The notes beneath the pieces are model-generated. The model was not told the origin of the DNA and searched no databases. It was given only the letters and a program-made list of their open reading frames with translations. From Monarcha castaneiventris obscurior (taxonomy: Eukaryota; Chordata; Aves; Passeriformes; Monarchidae): a DNA stretch of 64,000 nucleotides. Location: the NCBI GenBank assembly GCA_026261815.1, contig JAMPIT010000583.1, positions 2,356,001 to 2,420,000 on the forward strand. Direction: 5' to 3'. Positions 1 to 12,695 of the stretch are shown piece after piece. Made by a program: the position numbers and the translations under genes. Position 1 is the stretch's first letter; each line of letters starts with the position of its first letter.

Positions 1-152
1 TGCCTAGGTTTTTCCACCAGCCGGTCTCAGCCCTTGTCCCTGGCTCACCAGCTGGCCCAGTGACCCCGACAGTCAATATTTTAAACTCTCATTGCTTTTG
101 TCTTTTCTTTGATATTTTTATTAGTTCTGCTGAGATATTTCTATAATCATGA

Positions 153-286
153 ATAACATAACACAACGTAATGTAACGTAACGTAACATAACATAACATA
201 ACATAACATAACATAACATAACATAACATAACATAACATAACATAACATAACATAACATAACATAACATAACATAACATAACATAC
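153..286. repeat. (AACAT)n pentanucleotide microsatellite, about 27 units
   Basis: A run of 5-bp units spans this interval. The right two thirds is a pure AACAT array. The left edge contains AACGT and AATGT variants that differ from AACAT by single transitions. Because the unit is 5 bp and has no stop in one minus-strand frame, it yields a spurious 61-codon open frame reading as repeats of MLCYV. It is not a gene. The array is likely length-polymorphic between individuals. Confidence 0.97.
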
Positions 287-3200
287 TTTGTGTACCTGAA
301 TGGGAAAGGAGAGGTACAGAGCTTCCTAAATCACATGTACATCTAAGGAATTCTCAATTTTGTAACATGAAAAAAAAAAACAACTGTATTTTACAAGGGT
401 TTCTCCAGTGATCCTCATTCAGCCTTGCACCACATAACGAGATTCATGAACAAATTAAAACCTTAACTCATATACTTAGGCTCTAGCACATTAACTATTT
501 TAAACACCCAGATACACAGTATTAGGAGTTTTCTCCTCCTCCTGTCTGAAAAAAAGGATCAATCCAACAAATCAGCCATACAAGGGGGCAACTTCAGGTT
601 TTTGAAGTGTGGTTCTTAGAGCAACATTAAGCCAGACAACACTACAGATACAGTTTCTTAAAATATCCTGTGTGAGTCTACATGGAAAGTTTTCCCCTGA
701 AATCCCAGGAATTCTGCTATGGCTTCAGACCAGCCTGAGGGTTGAACTTTTTAATGGCAGAAAAATACTACAGGAGAATAAAAGCAAATGTGATTTCATT
801 CATCTGAGCATCAAACCCACGGCCCCTGCATGTCTGGGTGGAGTTTGGTGGACAGGCACACACAGAGCCTGATATTTGGATCAGCAGGTTTAGCAGCTCA
901 TGTAATAAGGAAAAAGAATTAGAACCAGAAAAAAACGTAGTCCTCCCTAGTGCTGAGGACTAAGCACAACATTTTGGGTGTTTTATAACACAGGGGAATT
1001 CATAACTAAACATCTCATAAGTAGGAGTATTAGTTGCTTTAGAGGAAATGGGCTGCCATGGGAATCAACAAAGAACATCAACAGGAGATGCTGAGACGCC
1101 TCTTAAAATCCCCTGCCTCTTTAGAAGCTAAATAATTTATTGGTGATGCAACAGAGTAATCAGTTTCAAAAAAGACTCAGAAGTTTGCCAGACTGTTTTT
1201 GCCAACTAATAATAATGAAAGCATTGATTCCCTTTTATTAATAACTCAGGGTAAGTGCAGAGTGCAGAATATTCATCTCAACTTCCAACAAGCATCCAGC
1301 TCTAGGCAGAGTGTACTGGACTATATTTGAGTAGTTCCCAGGTTTTGATGTTGAATTTTCTGCTTTTTACTGATGGAAAAATCCTCCTTTTTGTATCACA
1401 TTTCTGACTGATCCACAAGCTTCTGCATAACACAAACCAGCTGCAAATGGGTCAGACCAAAGCTGACACAGCTACCCACGTCAGCTTTTCCTATTGATAT
1501 GTTAATAGTAATAAACCAAAGAATTTCAACTATTTAACACCACTTATTGTCTAAAACAGTTTCAATAAAATTGATGTTGTTTAAATCATTGGTTTATTTA
1601 AAATAAATTTAGCTAAGCCTGTTAAATCTATCTCTTAAGTTATTTTACCATGTTTTATAGTTCTTCGCTTGACATCAGTGTCACTGATAGGCTCTAACTA
1701 TACAGTTAATATTCTGAGACCACAAAGATTTTAATTTTAGCTATTTCTTTCCTTCTCTTTATCTTGGGTCCATCGTTTTTGAGAACCTCACACAGCCCTC
1801 AAGAAATACTATATAAGGCCACAGCTGCCTTCAAATACAAGCTCTGTGTTTTAGAAGTCCTACATATGGGTATAGGGAGGGTTTTCCTGATTTTTCCCTG
1901 CTCCTGCCCACCCATGGGTGTCGGTATTCCACAGCCATCCCTGCCCCCAGCCCCTCTGGAACAATCAGCACTTCCATGACCTATCGCTGACATGGATCAC
2001 AGGTAGGCAGCCAGGATTTCTCTCACCCTTTTAACCAACCAACTCAACTAGAAAAGAAAATTCCACTCCAAACCTCTGCTTCATTGCAAAGTGATGAAAC
2101 TTTCCAGAGGATTACAGCCCCAGAGCCTATAATAACTCTTGCATTATTGCTGCTGGTATTTCATCTCATTGTTTTCCTCCTGGCAGGATGTACAATTCAC
2201 AGCAGTGGGACTACTTTGAATGAGGCATCTATTCATAGCTGCAGGGTCTCCACAAAGCCAATGGTCACTTTTAGTCCTTTCTATGTCCTAGGTTTTTATT
2301 ATCTATCTGTCTAGCTAACAAGAAGGGAAAAATTATATTGGGAAAGGAGTAAACCCTGATGTTTTAGGATTTAAGCCACCGTTAAGTAACAGAAATGAGG
2401 AGACAAACTTCCATTGGAATAGGGAAAGCCCCCTATTCCAAATTCTTACAGCAACCCTTTTGAACCTGTCCCTAAAGCACAGCTTGCTCTTCTCAGCATC
2501 AGACACAGCTGATTACATATCAAAAGACACTTCCAAGGAGCCCTAAATTATGCCAGAATTTTTACAGCCCATCTCTTCTCAACATCAAACACATTAATGT
2601 CATGGAGAGAACCACAGGTTTAAGACAGTTTGAAAGGAAAAAAAAAGAAAAAATGGAGGTGGGCACACCTAAGTTGAGGCAAGAGCTGGTTCATTCAGAC
2701 AGGCAAAGGATGAACTTCTGAGAACTTGCCTGCAGCTGTGGAGGGCATTGTCTCACTGTTTGCCAAGCAATAGTGATATTGAGAGGGTGGTTTTAGGATT
2801 CAAGTGTTGCTAAAGGTTTAATAGCTATAGTAGCACATCATGCTGGCTTCTGTTTGTGACTCAAGAGAAAAACCTCACTTTGGAGCAGAAGCAGCCTTGC
2901 CAAACGTTGGTGTCAATCATCACTCACCCCTCTGGTGAGGGAGGTAAGTTCTTTAAACACACACAGGGATGAGCCTGCAATTCAGCCAGGAAACCCCTCT
3001 CCTATTTTTTCAAGACGGAGGAACAGTGTGTGTTTCCCAGCAAGTCTCACAGGGTATTCCTGGGATGCTGTGTCTCCAGGTGCAGTTTCCCTGGTGCAGC
3101 CCACCTTGGACACAATGGATTTACATCCGTGGACAATCCTGGATTGCAGGGCTCTTTCAGAGCTTCAGAGAGCTCTGCACAACCCCTGAGTGTCCTTTCT

Positions 3201-6200
3201 TAGGAAGGAACTGAAATTTAGGACATTTAAATGCCTTGCAAAGCTTAACCCATAACCTTCCTCCTAACCCTACCTCGTGTGTCTTTTCCAAAGGATGGTA
3301 CAGCCAAAGGCTGTGATGCACCCTGAGGTTCCTCCCCTCCCTGGGAGGAGCAGGGCAGGGCAGACCTGGCCTTTTAAACAGAATTCCATCACAAACTCCT
3401 TCATTCCCTCTGGGCAGCGATTTCCAATCTACCTTAAGCACAGCAGTGGAGTCTCCCTGGCTGTTCTATACATTACATGCTCAGGCTATGAATGATTGAT
3501 TAATTTTTTTTCTTTCACCTCTCTGTTTAGGAGATGCAGCAGTGGGGGAAGGCAAGGAAATCCTGTTTTCACTAGAAGAAAATTGTTTTAATTTGTATCA
3601 AGGTTCAACCACATAAATTTAATGTTATAAATATTTTTCACATGAGACTGTGTCCTGCTCATTCCTGCTCTCATCTGAATTAAAAAGCAACAGCAGGCAG
3701 AGGGCCAAAGGGCTTCAAACCCCAAGTTTTACTGTGACATGGCATCAGTTCTCTTACCTCTAAGAAAAGAAAAACATAGACTAACTTTCAGAATACATCA
3801 TTCTCTCATTTATTTCTTTTTCCTTGGCTGTAGAGCTTCCATGGACAAGCAGCTTTAAAATAGGTACTTTAAGAAAGATGCATCTTGGTGTGTGTTTGTA
3901 GCTACATAAATGAGCACAGATTTCCTTTTACCCTGACTGTTAATGGCCAGGGTAGGGCTGATAACAATAAATACACAACAATGCTCAGGAAGGCAACATT
4001 AAGGACATTAAGAATTTCTATATGTGGAAAAAGAGTCATAAAAAGGGATTTTAAGTCCCAATACCAGAACTATAAAGAATGGACTTAATTTGCCTCAAAG
4101 GGATTTGTCATCTAAATAAAGCCTAAAACATCTTACTCTGTAGAGCTTCTAAATGGAATCTTGATCAGTAAATAATGTGGGTAACCAGACCTCTGCTCAA
4201 TCTTTTCTTTTTTTCTGTATTTATACAGGATTTTTAGGGACTTTTTTTATTCAGAAAATTGCTCAGCATCTTAAAGGGTTTCAGAAATGGGCCCTCCTCC
4301 CAAAAAAACCCCAAACGCTTTAGTATAAAGTCAGCAGCATTTGCAGAAATAGTTATTCTACTTATATTATCTATAAATTACAGAAGTATTGGCTTCATGT
4401 TCTCATGAAATGCACAAAACTGCATGAATGAAAAGTCATGCCGTAATTCCACACACTTCCAAACTCACAAATACATTTGCTAATTTGGATATTTGAAAGC
4501 AGAAAGTGATGATGAATTAATTGAAAAGTGGGTTTAGGAACCCCTAGTTGTCCAGGCCTTGTGTTTTGTGTCAGTAATCTCATTTATTACAGAAAAATAC
4601 CTGCTAATACATGTAACTCACGTGGCGCTCATGGAAACTCTGTAATAGAACTCATCTGCTGTGATTTCCTGTAGAGACCATGATTCATTTTGGACCAAAA
4701 CCAACTTAAATACTTTCTGCTTTCGGTTCAAAGAGGTTTCTGGCACGAGATGTTAAAACTGATTAGTTTTACTGCACTTCTAACCCTTCTCCTCAAACCA
4801 AAAAGCCCTCAAAATGCAAGATGCCACCTACAAACTTGGTTAAATCTAATTAAAAAGTAAAGCAATCGCCAATGAGGCTCCAATGGCAAAGTTTATTTTT
4901 CATTGAAGGTCCCGATGCTGAGTTGTGGACTCCTTACAAGACAAAACACTCACTACAGAATTTAACGAGGACTCAGCTACAGAGAGGTTATTGCATCCAG
5001 CCAAAAGCAAAAAGACAAAACATAATGATTTGGCAGGGAACACACTTGGTTTGTACCTTATGGTACTGCATGTTATTAAAAATGTTTTAAGAACCATCTC
5101 CACCAGATTGCTTTTGAAAGCAAACTATAGAGCAGCACAAAACCTTTACATTTTTACACCCAGTCAACATTTAGGATCCCACACCCCCGCACTTGTAAAC
5201 TAAATATTCAAAACTCTTCCCTGGTCAAAAGCTAGTTTAAAACTTGGGACTGCTCTTCCAACTCCCAGGAGGAATCATGGAGGGTAAGGAGCCATGAACC
5301 CCCCAAAATTTGTCTCCATCATTACTTGGTCAGCAAGAATTTTTGCAAGGGGACCTTCTAAACCTTATGGCCATGTCACAGATAAGGAAACAAAGACAGC
5401 ACATGGAGCTGCTGAAGATGGAAGTCCACAGAAGGAAAGAAAATACCCCAAGAGATAGAGACCTTACTGGCACACCCATCTTTTTCTTGCATTCATTGCC
5501 GGTTTTGTTTATAATTATCCTTGCTAACACTGTCCTCACCACAAATAAACACATTCTATTACTCCAGCTTTCCACAGAAATATCCATGTGCAACCCAAAT
5601 CTCCCAAGGTTTCATCTACTAAGGACTAACCCCAACATTAGAAGAACTATTTAATTTTTCATGTAGAACTTTCTAGTTTTGTAGTTTCTCTGTCCCCTCT
5701 GACTACTTAAATAATACATTGTTTTATCTTTGTCAACATTTATGTTTCTTCTTAGTATCAAAGGAAGCAGAAATCCAGGGATTTCTAGAAAAGATTTTTG
5801 TTCTCATACAAGCATCTGTGCAGCCCCAGGTTTCAGCTGTAGCCCTGCTGCTTTTATTTTTCACATTTGATTAATAAATAAACACAATATTTTTCCTATT
5901 TGTAGCTGGCAAATCTCTTCTGAGATGTGCAGCCCTCCTGATGCAAAAAGGAAACAAAAGCACTAAGTTTATTGTAAACAGGCTGATTTTGGACTTGTGA
6001 GTTCTCTCGGATTTTAGAACTGTAATTTAACCCTCTGGACCCAAAAAAATTTGAATGATTACATTACAATTGACTAGTAAAAATACACATAATTTGACAC
6101 ACATACCCATCAGTCTTTAGAGTCTTCATTTCACCATATTCATTGCACTGTGTAAATATACTCAAATGGAAAAACTATATTCTGGGTTTAGTAACAATGC

Positions 6201-6921
6201 AGTAATGTATAAACTACTATTTGGAGATTTTTAAAAGTACTTGAAATTTTTAAAATACCACTAATACAAATAAAATCATATTTTCTTACATAAAATAAGT
6301 CAAAGGCAACTTCTTCTGCTTCATTTATACCTTAGATATGCTCTGGATACTTCTGGATTGGATGAACAGCAAAACATGTCCAAGGAAGCATTTGGATTTG
6401 CCCTTCTGTGCACAGAATTAAAATTCATTGCTGCCTTTATAATGTTTCAATCACACTTAAAACATTATTTATAGAGCCTTTAAGAAACTTTTCATGGCAT
6501 ACTTACATGGTAAGCTCATTGCTCACAGCTTTGGGATTGGCACACCTTGTCAGAATCCAGCATCCCTAATTTCATGTGAAGATCTGTATTCTACAAGAGT
6601 TTCTTAATGAAACTGGTAATCACCAAGGTCTTCCCACTTCAGCCACCAAAACCCCAATGTATTTTTGAGAACTGCAAAAACTGGTCTTGAAAACAAGTAT
6701 CAAAGCACTTAAGATAGAAATCCAGGAGTGTTTTGTGTTTGTGAATCAGAGCAGGACACAGCTTCTGCACTGAGAGAAACTCCTCAGTATCCATAGGAGA
6801 AAGCCAAGGATCTGGATTGTCCCAAACTTCACAAGGCATTGCTTAGATGATGCTACTCCTTTGTGAGATTCCTTCTGTCATGGGCTGAAGAGCAGTGACC
6901 AGATTCCAATGCTTTAATCCC
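287..6921. other. Non-repetitive AT-rich DNA, no gene recognised
   Basis: About 6.6 kb with no recognisable transposon, tandem array or RNA gene. Open frames are all under about 120 codons, resemble no protein I know, and lack convincing splice or codon-use support. The longest, 114 codons at 5310-5654 on the plus strand, has low-information composition. A short G-rich, Kozak-less cluster of overlapping frames at 2935-3495 reflects locally higher GC, not coding. Nothing here supports a gene call. Confidence 0.6.
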
Positions 6922-6962
6922 TGGCTGGATTTACTCGGCTGGATTTACTCAGCTGGATTTGC
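6922..6962. repeat. Three-copy 14-bp direct repeat (GGCTGGATTTACTC)
   Basis: Two exact 14-bp units are followed by a partial third beginning AGCTGGATTTGC. It is a small replication-slippage-type repeat in otherwise unique DNA, with no evident function. Confidence 0.85.
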
Positions 6963-7817
6963 AACCTCCCCTTAGCCAGGTGCAGGAACACGGCATCATG
7001 GGCTCTTTGCCTCAACAAAACACAGCAGCTATTGCTTGGTGCTTTGCTCCAACCCCTCACTGGCAGGGGTTGCTCACTTGTTAGGAATAGTCCCTGGTCA
7101 TGATCTGAAAATGCCTCAGTCTGGTGTCAGAAAAAGACTAAACACACCTTTTTTATTGAGCTTTCAAACTCTCCACGTTATTTTATATACATCTCAGTTT
7201 GGGCTAGCTCTAAGTCCTATTTGATCTATGTGAAAAAAGGCAAACAAAGCAGTCAAAAAAAAACCCCCAAAGCAACATTGTTACCTTCATTTTCAAACAT
7301 CTTTGAACGCTGATTTTTAGACTGTACTCTTAAAACAAAATTTGAATTAAGGAGGTGTTGGTAGGTACTCAGAGGTCTTCCTGCTTTGCTAAGGACATGA
7401 CTTTATTTAGGCTTTGGAGACACACTGACAGCCTGGATACATATCCCAGTGTTTACACAGTCTAAGGCAGTGTAGTGCCATAAATGAAATAAAATTTCTC
7501 CTCCTGAATCTCATAAAAAGACCTTTGTTTATGCCACCCTCATCACCATTATTTGTAAGCCATATTACGTGCCACATTACTGGCCCAGAAATAACTCCAT
7601 AAGAAAGAAACGAGCCCACATTTACAGAGAAGAGCTTCTAGAAGCTTTATCTTACCATTTCCTCGCATCATTTGATATGCTTGGCTGGACCTCTGAGTAA
7701 AAATAAATTATCACTTGAAGTTTGAAGGTGTACTTTGGTAGCAGATTAAAATTCATGCATCTTTTCATTTGATTACTGCTCCAGGCTTTCTTTTTAGGCA
7801 ACTTCAAAAGGGGAAAT

Positions 7818-7849
7818 ACATATATATATATATATGTATATATATATAT
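7818..7849. repeat. (TA)n dinucleotide microsatellite
   Basis: An almost pure alternating TA tract is interrupted by one G and followed by a G6-T6 stretch. It is self-complementary and can extrude as a cruciform. The 96-codon minus-strand frame at 7804-8094 reads through it and looks spurious. Confidence 0.95.
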
Positions 7850-8410
7850 GGGGGGTTTTTTGTGCTGAGCTGCCTATTTAAACTGGACAAATATGAGTTA
7901 CAATGTGCTTCAAGGGAAACAAAAAAGGAGCACATTAAAAACTGACACTTGTATGAAGAAAATAACTCCTGAACTACACATTTCCATGTTTTCAGGACAA
8001 ATTCTTCACTATCACAAGTAGACTTCTTAAATATTCTTTTTAAGTTTGATGGGAAAGTAAGACGTCTATAGCAAAAAATCCCAAGTGCTTTCAAGTTTAA
8101 ACAAAATTTTGCTAAACATCTACCTCATTATTAGGATCTAATGACTTACGAAGCCTATACAGTCATAGATTTTATCTACACGAAATTTATGACTTCATTA
8201 TGATTCAGCAGAATTACCCAGATACCCAGTGTGAAAATGCTTACAGCCTTCAACTTTGTTCCTAATGTAATTCTGTGTATAATGTTTAGTCATCCATGCC
8301 TACAGAGAGAAATTTGATCAAGAGAATTGGGACATAGTTTAGATAGCTTTTGGAATCTTAATTTGTTTTGTTAGTGGTGTGAGTTTTCACTGTCGCACAA
8401 CTCCTGTCCT
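7850..8410. other. Unique AT-rich spacer
   Basis: About 560 bp between the (TA)n tract and the first CR1 copy. I see no repeat, RNA gene or plausible exon. Confidence 0.55.
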
Positions 8411-9300
8411 GCTTCTCCCCCATAGCAGGACCCCAGGCTGGAGGGGCCCACGAGGGCTCCTCTGGTGCCACCTCCCTGCTCCAGCAGGGCCATCCCAGAG
8501 CACAGGGCACAGCAGTGTGTCCATGGGGCTCTGCAATATCCCCAGGGAGGAGACTGCACAGCCTCTCTGGGCACTCTGCTCAGGGCTGGGCACTGCCCAG
8601 GGCACAAGTTCTGCCTCCTGGGCAGGGGCAGCTCCCTGGGCTCAGGCCCTGCCCGTGGCTCTGGTGCCATTGCTGGGCCCCGGAGCAGAGCCCGGGCCCT
8701 GCTCGGAGCCCTCCCTGCACACAGGGACAGCCAGGGCTGAGGGCCCCTCTCAGCTGGGGCTCCTCTCGAGGCTGAGCAGCCCCAGCTCCCTCAGCCTTTC
8801 CTGGGCACGGAGATGCTCCAGGCCCTTCCTCAGCTGCGCAGCCTCCGCCGGCCCCGCTCCAGGAGCTCCCTGGCCCTGCTGTGCTGAGGGTCCAGAGCTG
8901 GACACGGCACTGCAGAGGTGTCCCAGGCCGGGCACAGGGGCAGGATCCCCTCCCTGACCTGCTGCCAAGGCTCTTCCCGATGCCCCCAGGGCACCCTCGG
9001 CCTCCTTGGCCCCAGGACACTCTGCTGCCTCAGGGACAGCTCCGTGTCCCCCAGCACCCCCAGGACACTCTGCTGCCTCAGGGACAGCTCCGTGTCCCCC
9101 AGCACCCCCAGGACACTCTGCTGCCTCAGGGACAGCTCCGTGTCCCCCAGCACCCCCAGGACACTCTGCTGCCTCAGGGACAGCTCCGTGTCCCCCAGCA
9201 CCCCCAGGACACTCTGCTGCCTCAGGGACAGCTCCGTGTCCCCCAGCACCCCCAGCTCCTTCCCCACAGAGCTGCTCCAGCAGCTCCCCCCAGCAGTTTC
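8411..9300 (-). mobile_element. CR1 LINE, 5'-truncated copy A (3' part of ORF2 and 3' UTR)
   Basis: Read on the minus strand, this GC-rich block begins with a coding remnant, KELGVLGDTELSLRQQ. It resembles the C-terminal end of CR1 ORF2 as I know it from avian genomes (a KxLGVLVD...L...QQC-type stretch). It then runs through CR1 3'-UTR landmarks: GGAAAGGCTGAGGGAGCTGG at about 8800, and CAGAGAGGCTGTGCAGTCTC followed by GGGGATATT at about 8540. The ORF2 part has been expanded into a 48-bp minisatellite at 9012-9251. The usual short CR1 3' tail is not clear: similarity to copy B at 18842 stops at 8435. The reading frames in both directions (up to 208 codons) are artefacts of stop-poor GC-rich sequence. 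The right boundary is approximate. Confidence 0.85.
9012..9251. repeat. 48-bp minisatellite, 5 copies, inside CR1 copy A
   Basis: Five head-to-tail 48-bp units start at about 9012, 9060, 9108, 9156 and 9204, and look identical or nearly so. On the minus strand each unit encodes the 16 residues VLGDTELSLRQQSVLG. The unit length is a multiple of three and has no stop in several frames, so long frames appear on both strands. The first residues match the CR1 ORF2 sequence that precedes the array, so the array arose by duplication of transposon sequence. Confidence 0.95.
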
Positions 9301-11896
9301 GTTCCTCTGAATTTACCAGAATGTCTCACTCCAGCAAAAAACCTTTCCACAGAAATGTCTCTATCCATGGGTATGAAAGAGGCTCCTTCCATCAGCTCTT
9401 ACATGAAAAGAACACACAATAGTATGTTTTGGAAATGTTTGGTCTCTACCCTACACACTTTCAACTCACATCCCTCAAGAGCACAGAGAACTGTGCAAGG
9501 CAACTGAGAACCAGAGTCAGCAACCAAATTAAGCAAATTGTCTCAGAACAAAAACAGTTTCACAATTAGTTTTTGGAAACATCTGGAAAGGCAGACATGT
9601 CTGATCCGTAGGGATTCATGCACATTCAGCTAAGAATTAGGGTCCATGAGGAGCAAAAGGGGTGAAAAATCCTGAAGGATTGGGCAACTGATAGATAGAT
9701 TAGGAAGGCAAATTGCCATAAAAAATTTTAGGTGAATAATTATTTCAAAAGTCTTTTATGCAATATTACTTTTAATGGCAGCTAATACAAATATTATGCT
9801 TTCTCAGCAGAGCAGATGGGACTTTATCATTAAACAGTTTTGCAACATTTTTCAGAAGCAGACTTTGGAACTTTACACCAACGTTGTTATTGCTTTGTAG
9901 AGCTGTGTCCTTCAGTGTTCTACCAAAAAAGCCCCAAAATTAATAAATAAAAACGCTATCAACTCCTACCTCCATTCATGACTGGTGTGAACATTGTTCA
10001 AGGAGACAGGAGGATTGTCTCTGATTTAAGGGACTCCAAATTTACAAGATCTTCAAAGGAGTCCCTTATGGATGGCACAGATACCTTCCATCCTCAGCAA
10101 GGGAACGGAAACGTAACAGGAGGTAAAAATCGTACATTCTAGAACTCTTTGGCTAAATGGCAAACTTCCTTCTATCTGTTTTTACTGCTGGGATGTTTCC
10201 AGGAAAATATTTAGTGAGACACTGGGGCAGAAGTTCTAAGAGTGCCTTCAGAGCATTTTCTTTTCAGCAAAGCTGAAGTACAACAGCCCCACAGTGAGAG
10301 ACCTGTGCAGAATTCCCACTGCTGCACACCTAATTGCAATTATGAACCCCCCACCTTAGATGGATAAAAGCCTTAAGAAATTCCCAACAGCATCATTAAA
10401 AAATAAAATTAAAAATACCTTGGTAATTACCATGTTTCAATTCTCAGGAAAATAATCTGCCTCCAACAGAATCGCCTGACAGATGTTGCCATGTACAAAC
10501 TCCAGTGAAAAGGAGTTGTTTCCTATGGACAAGATGCCTGACCCTGTTGTTTTGCAGCTGCCAAAAGCACACAAAAAGCTCATTTAATTTAGCTGAGACA
10601 AATTCTTTTGTCTAGCAGGGAATCTCAGTATTATTTTCCCTTCATCTTCAAAATTATGTGTGACCTTCTGTTGTTTAATTGATAACTACTTATAAAATAT
10701 AATAATGTGTAACTTAAACATGCAGGCGATTACTACAACAATTCCAGGTCTGGCCAAATGAAATTCCCAGTGCTGCAGCCATGGAATAAATCATAATCAT
10801 CATAAATCTAGAATCGATTCTCTATGCTGGCTTGTGCAAATAAGTTCAGAACAAACACAAAAGCCTCTGAAATTGAGAGATCCAAAGCAAACGAGGCTTT
10901 GGGATAACACCACAGTCATTTAATGTTCTGATTTTATAAATGTTGAATAGCAGAACAGGGAGAGAACTTGCTCCTGACTAATACATTATCCCAGGAGTAA
11001 TGAGACAGAACTGACAGATGAGAAAGAAAGTCATGCTGGTATTTTTGACAGACACACTGCTCTTTTTTCCTGAGTAAAAGAAAAATAACAACGCTTTCCA
11101 GGGAGAAGCCAGTGGTGTGGAGCCATTTTTAGAAAGGTTCAACCAGGACAAAATATTGACAAGACCCAAAAAAATCAACAAGGAAATCCTAAAAAACTGC
11201 CAAGACTGGCATCTGAAATGAATAAATTAATTTTTCTAGGGCCAATAAAATTCTCTGCTCTGTACATCAGTCAGTCATTTAGGCCCTACTCCACTGGAGC
11301 TCGTTAAAGATTTCTTTTGACTTCTGTGATCTTTGGTAGAGGAACTGAGATTTTTGTAACTATAAAAAGAAATCATCCCAGTTTGCACAGGTGCAAATTA
11401 CAGTAAAAGGCAGAGGGAAGAAAGAAGTAAAATTAAGACCTTAATGTATTATTTTATGGCATAAATAACAGTTTAAAAGGTTAATCTAGTAGCACCATGC
11501 AGATGGCTGTTAAATGAGACCTTCTCCAGGTTGCTGAAGGTGAAAAGCTCTGGGGAAAATCCAGAAGCTGTCCCTCTGTGCTGCTGGATTGCAGTTGTCA
11601 CATTACAGGACAAACCTCCTTTTCCTGGCTCAAAAAGCACTGAACTCCCCTTTTTTGGTGTATGACCTTGACAGTGGTATCTCTACACCAAGCAACTTAA
11701 CCTTGATAAATCACTTCTTTATACACACTGCACATATTTAGACCTACATCCACTCATTTGCTGGGCTTGCTGCGAGAGCTGGTTTCAAATTTCTGTGAAA
11801 AAGTGAAAACCATCCAGTGATACCCCTTTTTGTCACGGTGCTGGTCTCCTTCCACAGGGACTCCACAGCAGGAGGTGCTGGCTAAAACCTTACCCC
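9301..11896. other. Non-repetitive DNA, no gene recognised
   Basis: About 2.6 kb of AT-rich sequence. It contains one perfect 11-bp hairpin stem (10027-10068, listed separately). No exon, transposon or RNA gene could be supported. The only listed frame, 10978-11181 on the minus strand, is short and unrecognisable. Confidence 0.55.
10027..10068. repeat. Perfect 11-bp inverted repeat with 20-nt loop
   Basis: TAAGGGACTCC at 10027-10037 pairs perfectly with GGAGTCCCTTA at 10058-10068. The 20-nt loop carries its own 8-bp palindrome, AAGATCTT. The stem is too short for a typical microRNA precursor, and no flanking extension pairs well. Confidence 0.8.
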
Positions 11897-11897
11897 A

Positions 11898-12695
11898 AAT
11901 CATGTAGGCCAGAAAATCCCCCCAAAGATCATCTAATCCAGCTCTAGACCAGCTGAATGTCCAGGCACAGCAACTGACCCATAGTTTTTCATCCTTTCTC
12001 TTTGCTGTCAGTGGACTTCTGTAAAACAGGGCTGCCTTCACAGCCCTCTCTTTCCTCACCTCCAGCCGAGCTTTGAATCTCGGAATTCTCTCCCTGCATG
12101 CCAAGGCAATGTCTCTGTGTTCCTCCAGGGTAACTCATCACTGCTTCCACTTCCCCCGTGCCTCCTTCTTGAGTCTGAGCTCTTCACTTACCCACGCTGG
12201 CCTCTTTCCACGCTTGCTCGACTTTCTAAATACTTTCCAAATCCCCTGTGTCTGTGCTCTGAGGATGCTGTCTCTGAACACCAGGCAGCTGTCCTGTGTC
12301 CCTCTGACTCTCCAGGGCAGCTTTCCATTAAGCTGCCAAGAAGATCCCTGAGTAAGCCAAAATTCATTTTCCTAAAATCCAAGCTTGTGATCTTTTTCCA
12401 ACTTTGTCTTACAGGATTTAAAGCTCCAGTCCTGTGGTTCCTGCAGGGAAGGATGGCTGTGTCCTTGATGTCTTTGACCAGTTTTCCCTTGGTTTTGAGG
12501 AGGGGATTGAGCAGAACATCTGTACTCAGCTCAGCATTCACCTGCCTTAAGAAATTCTCTTCTGCTGCACCCAAGCCTATTATCCAACAGGTTTTGGGAC
12601 AGCTGAAGTCTCCCAGGGATACAAGAGCCTGTGCTTTCCTGAACTTGTGAACATGAGAATTTATTTCACTCTCACCAGTGTTTTATCTCTGTGTC
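11898..12695 (-). mobile_element. Old CR1 LINE remnant with partial ORF2 endonuclease, joined to a 3' end
   Basis: On the minus strand, starting near 12690, the translation contains HKFRKAQALVSLGDFSCPKTCW. LGDF followed by CW is the CR1 form of the endonuclease/exonuclease/phosphatase GDFN motif, with S in place of the usual N. The frame continues through TSLDFRKMNFGLLRDLL, the linker after the endonuclease, to a stop at 12188. In a shifted frame it resumes with WVSEELRLKK and CRERIPRFKARLEV, matching the usual CR1 segment just before the reverse transcriptase. The reverse transcriptase is absent. At about 11900-11960 the sequence changes to a CR1-like 3' terminus (GATTAGATGATCTTTGGGG). The copy is therefore broken by a frameshift, stops and an internal deletion, and is inactive. 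Ends are approximate. Confidence 0.8.

Noticed and set aside
2826..2845. TAGTAGCACATCATG resembles the mature miR-15 family start
   Set aside because: The seed differs from that family (AGTAGCA instead of AGCAGCA), and no matching hairpin arm was seen nearby.
8379..9507. Several long frames (up to 208 codons) on both strands
   Set aside because: They lie in the CR1 copy and its 48-bp minisatellite, a stop-poor GC-rich sequence. The Pro/Ser/Gly-rich translations match no protein other than the CR1 remnant itself.
12117..12650. 177-codon plus-strand frame
   Set aside because: Antisense shadow of the CR1 ORF2 remnant on the minus strand.
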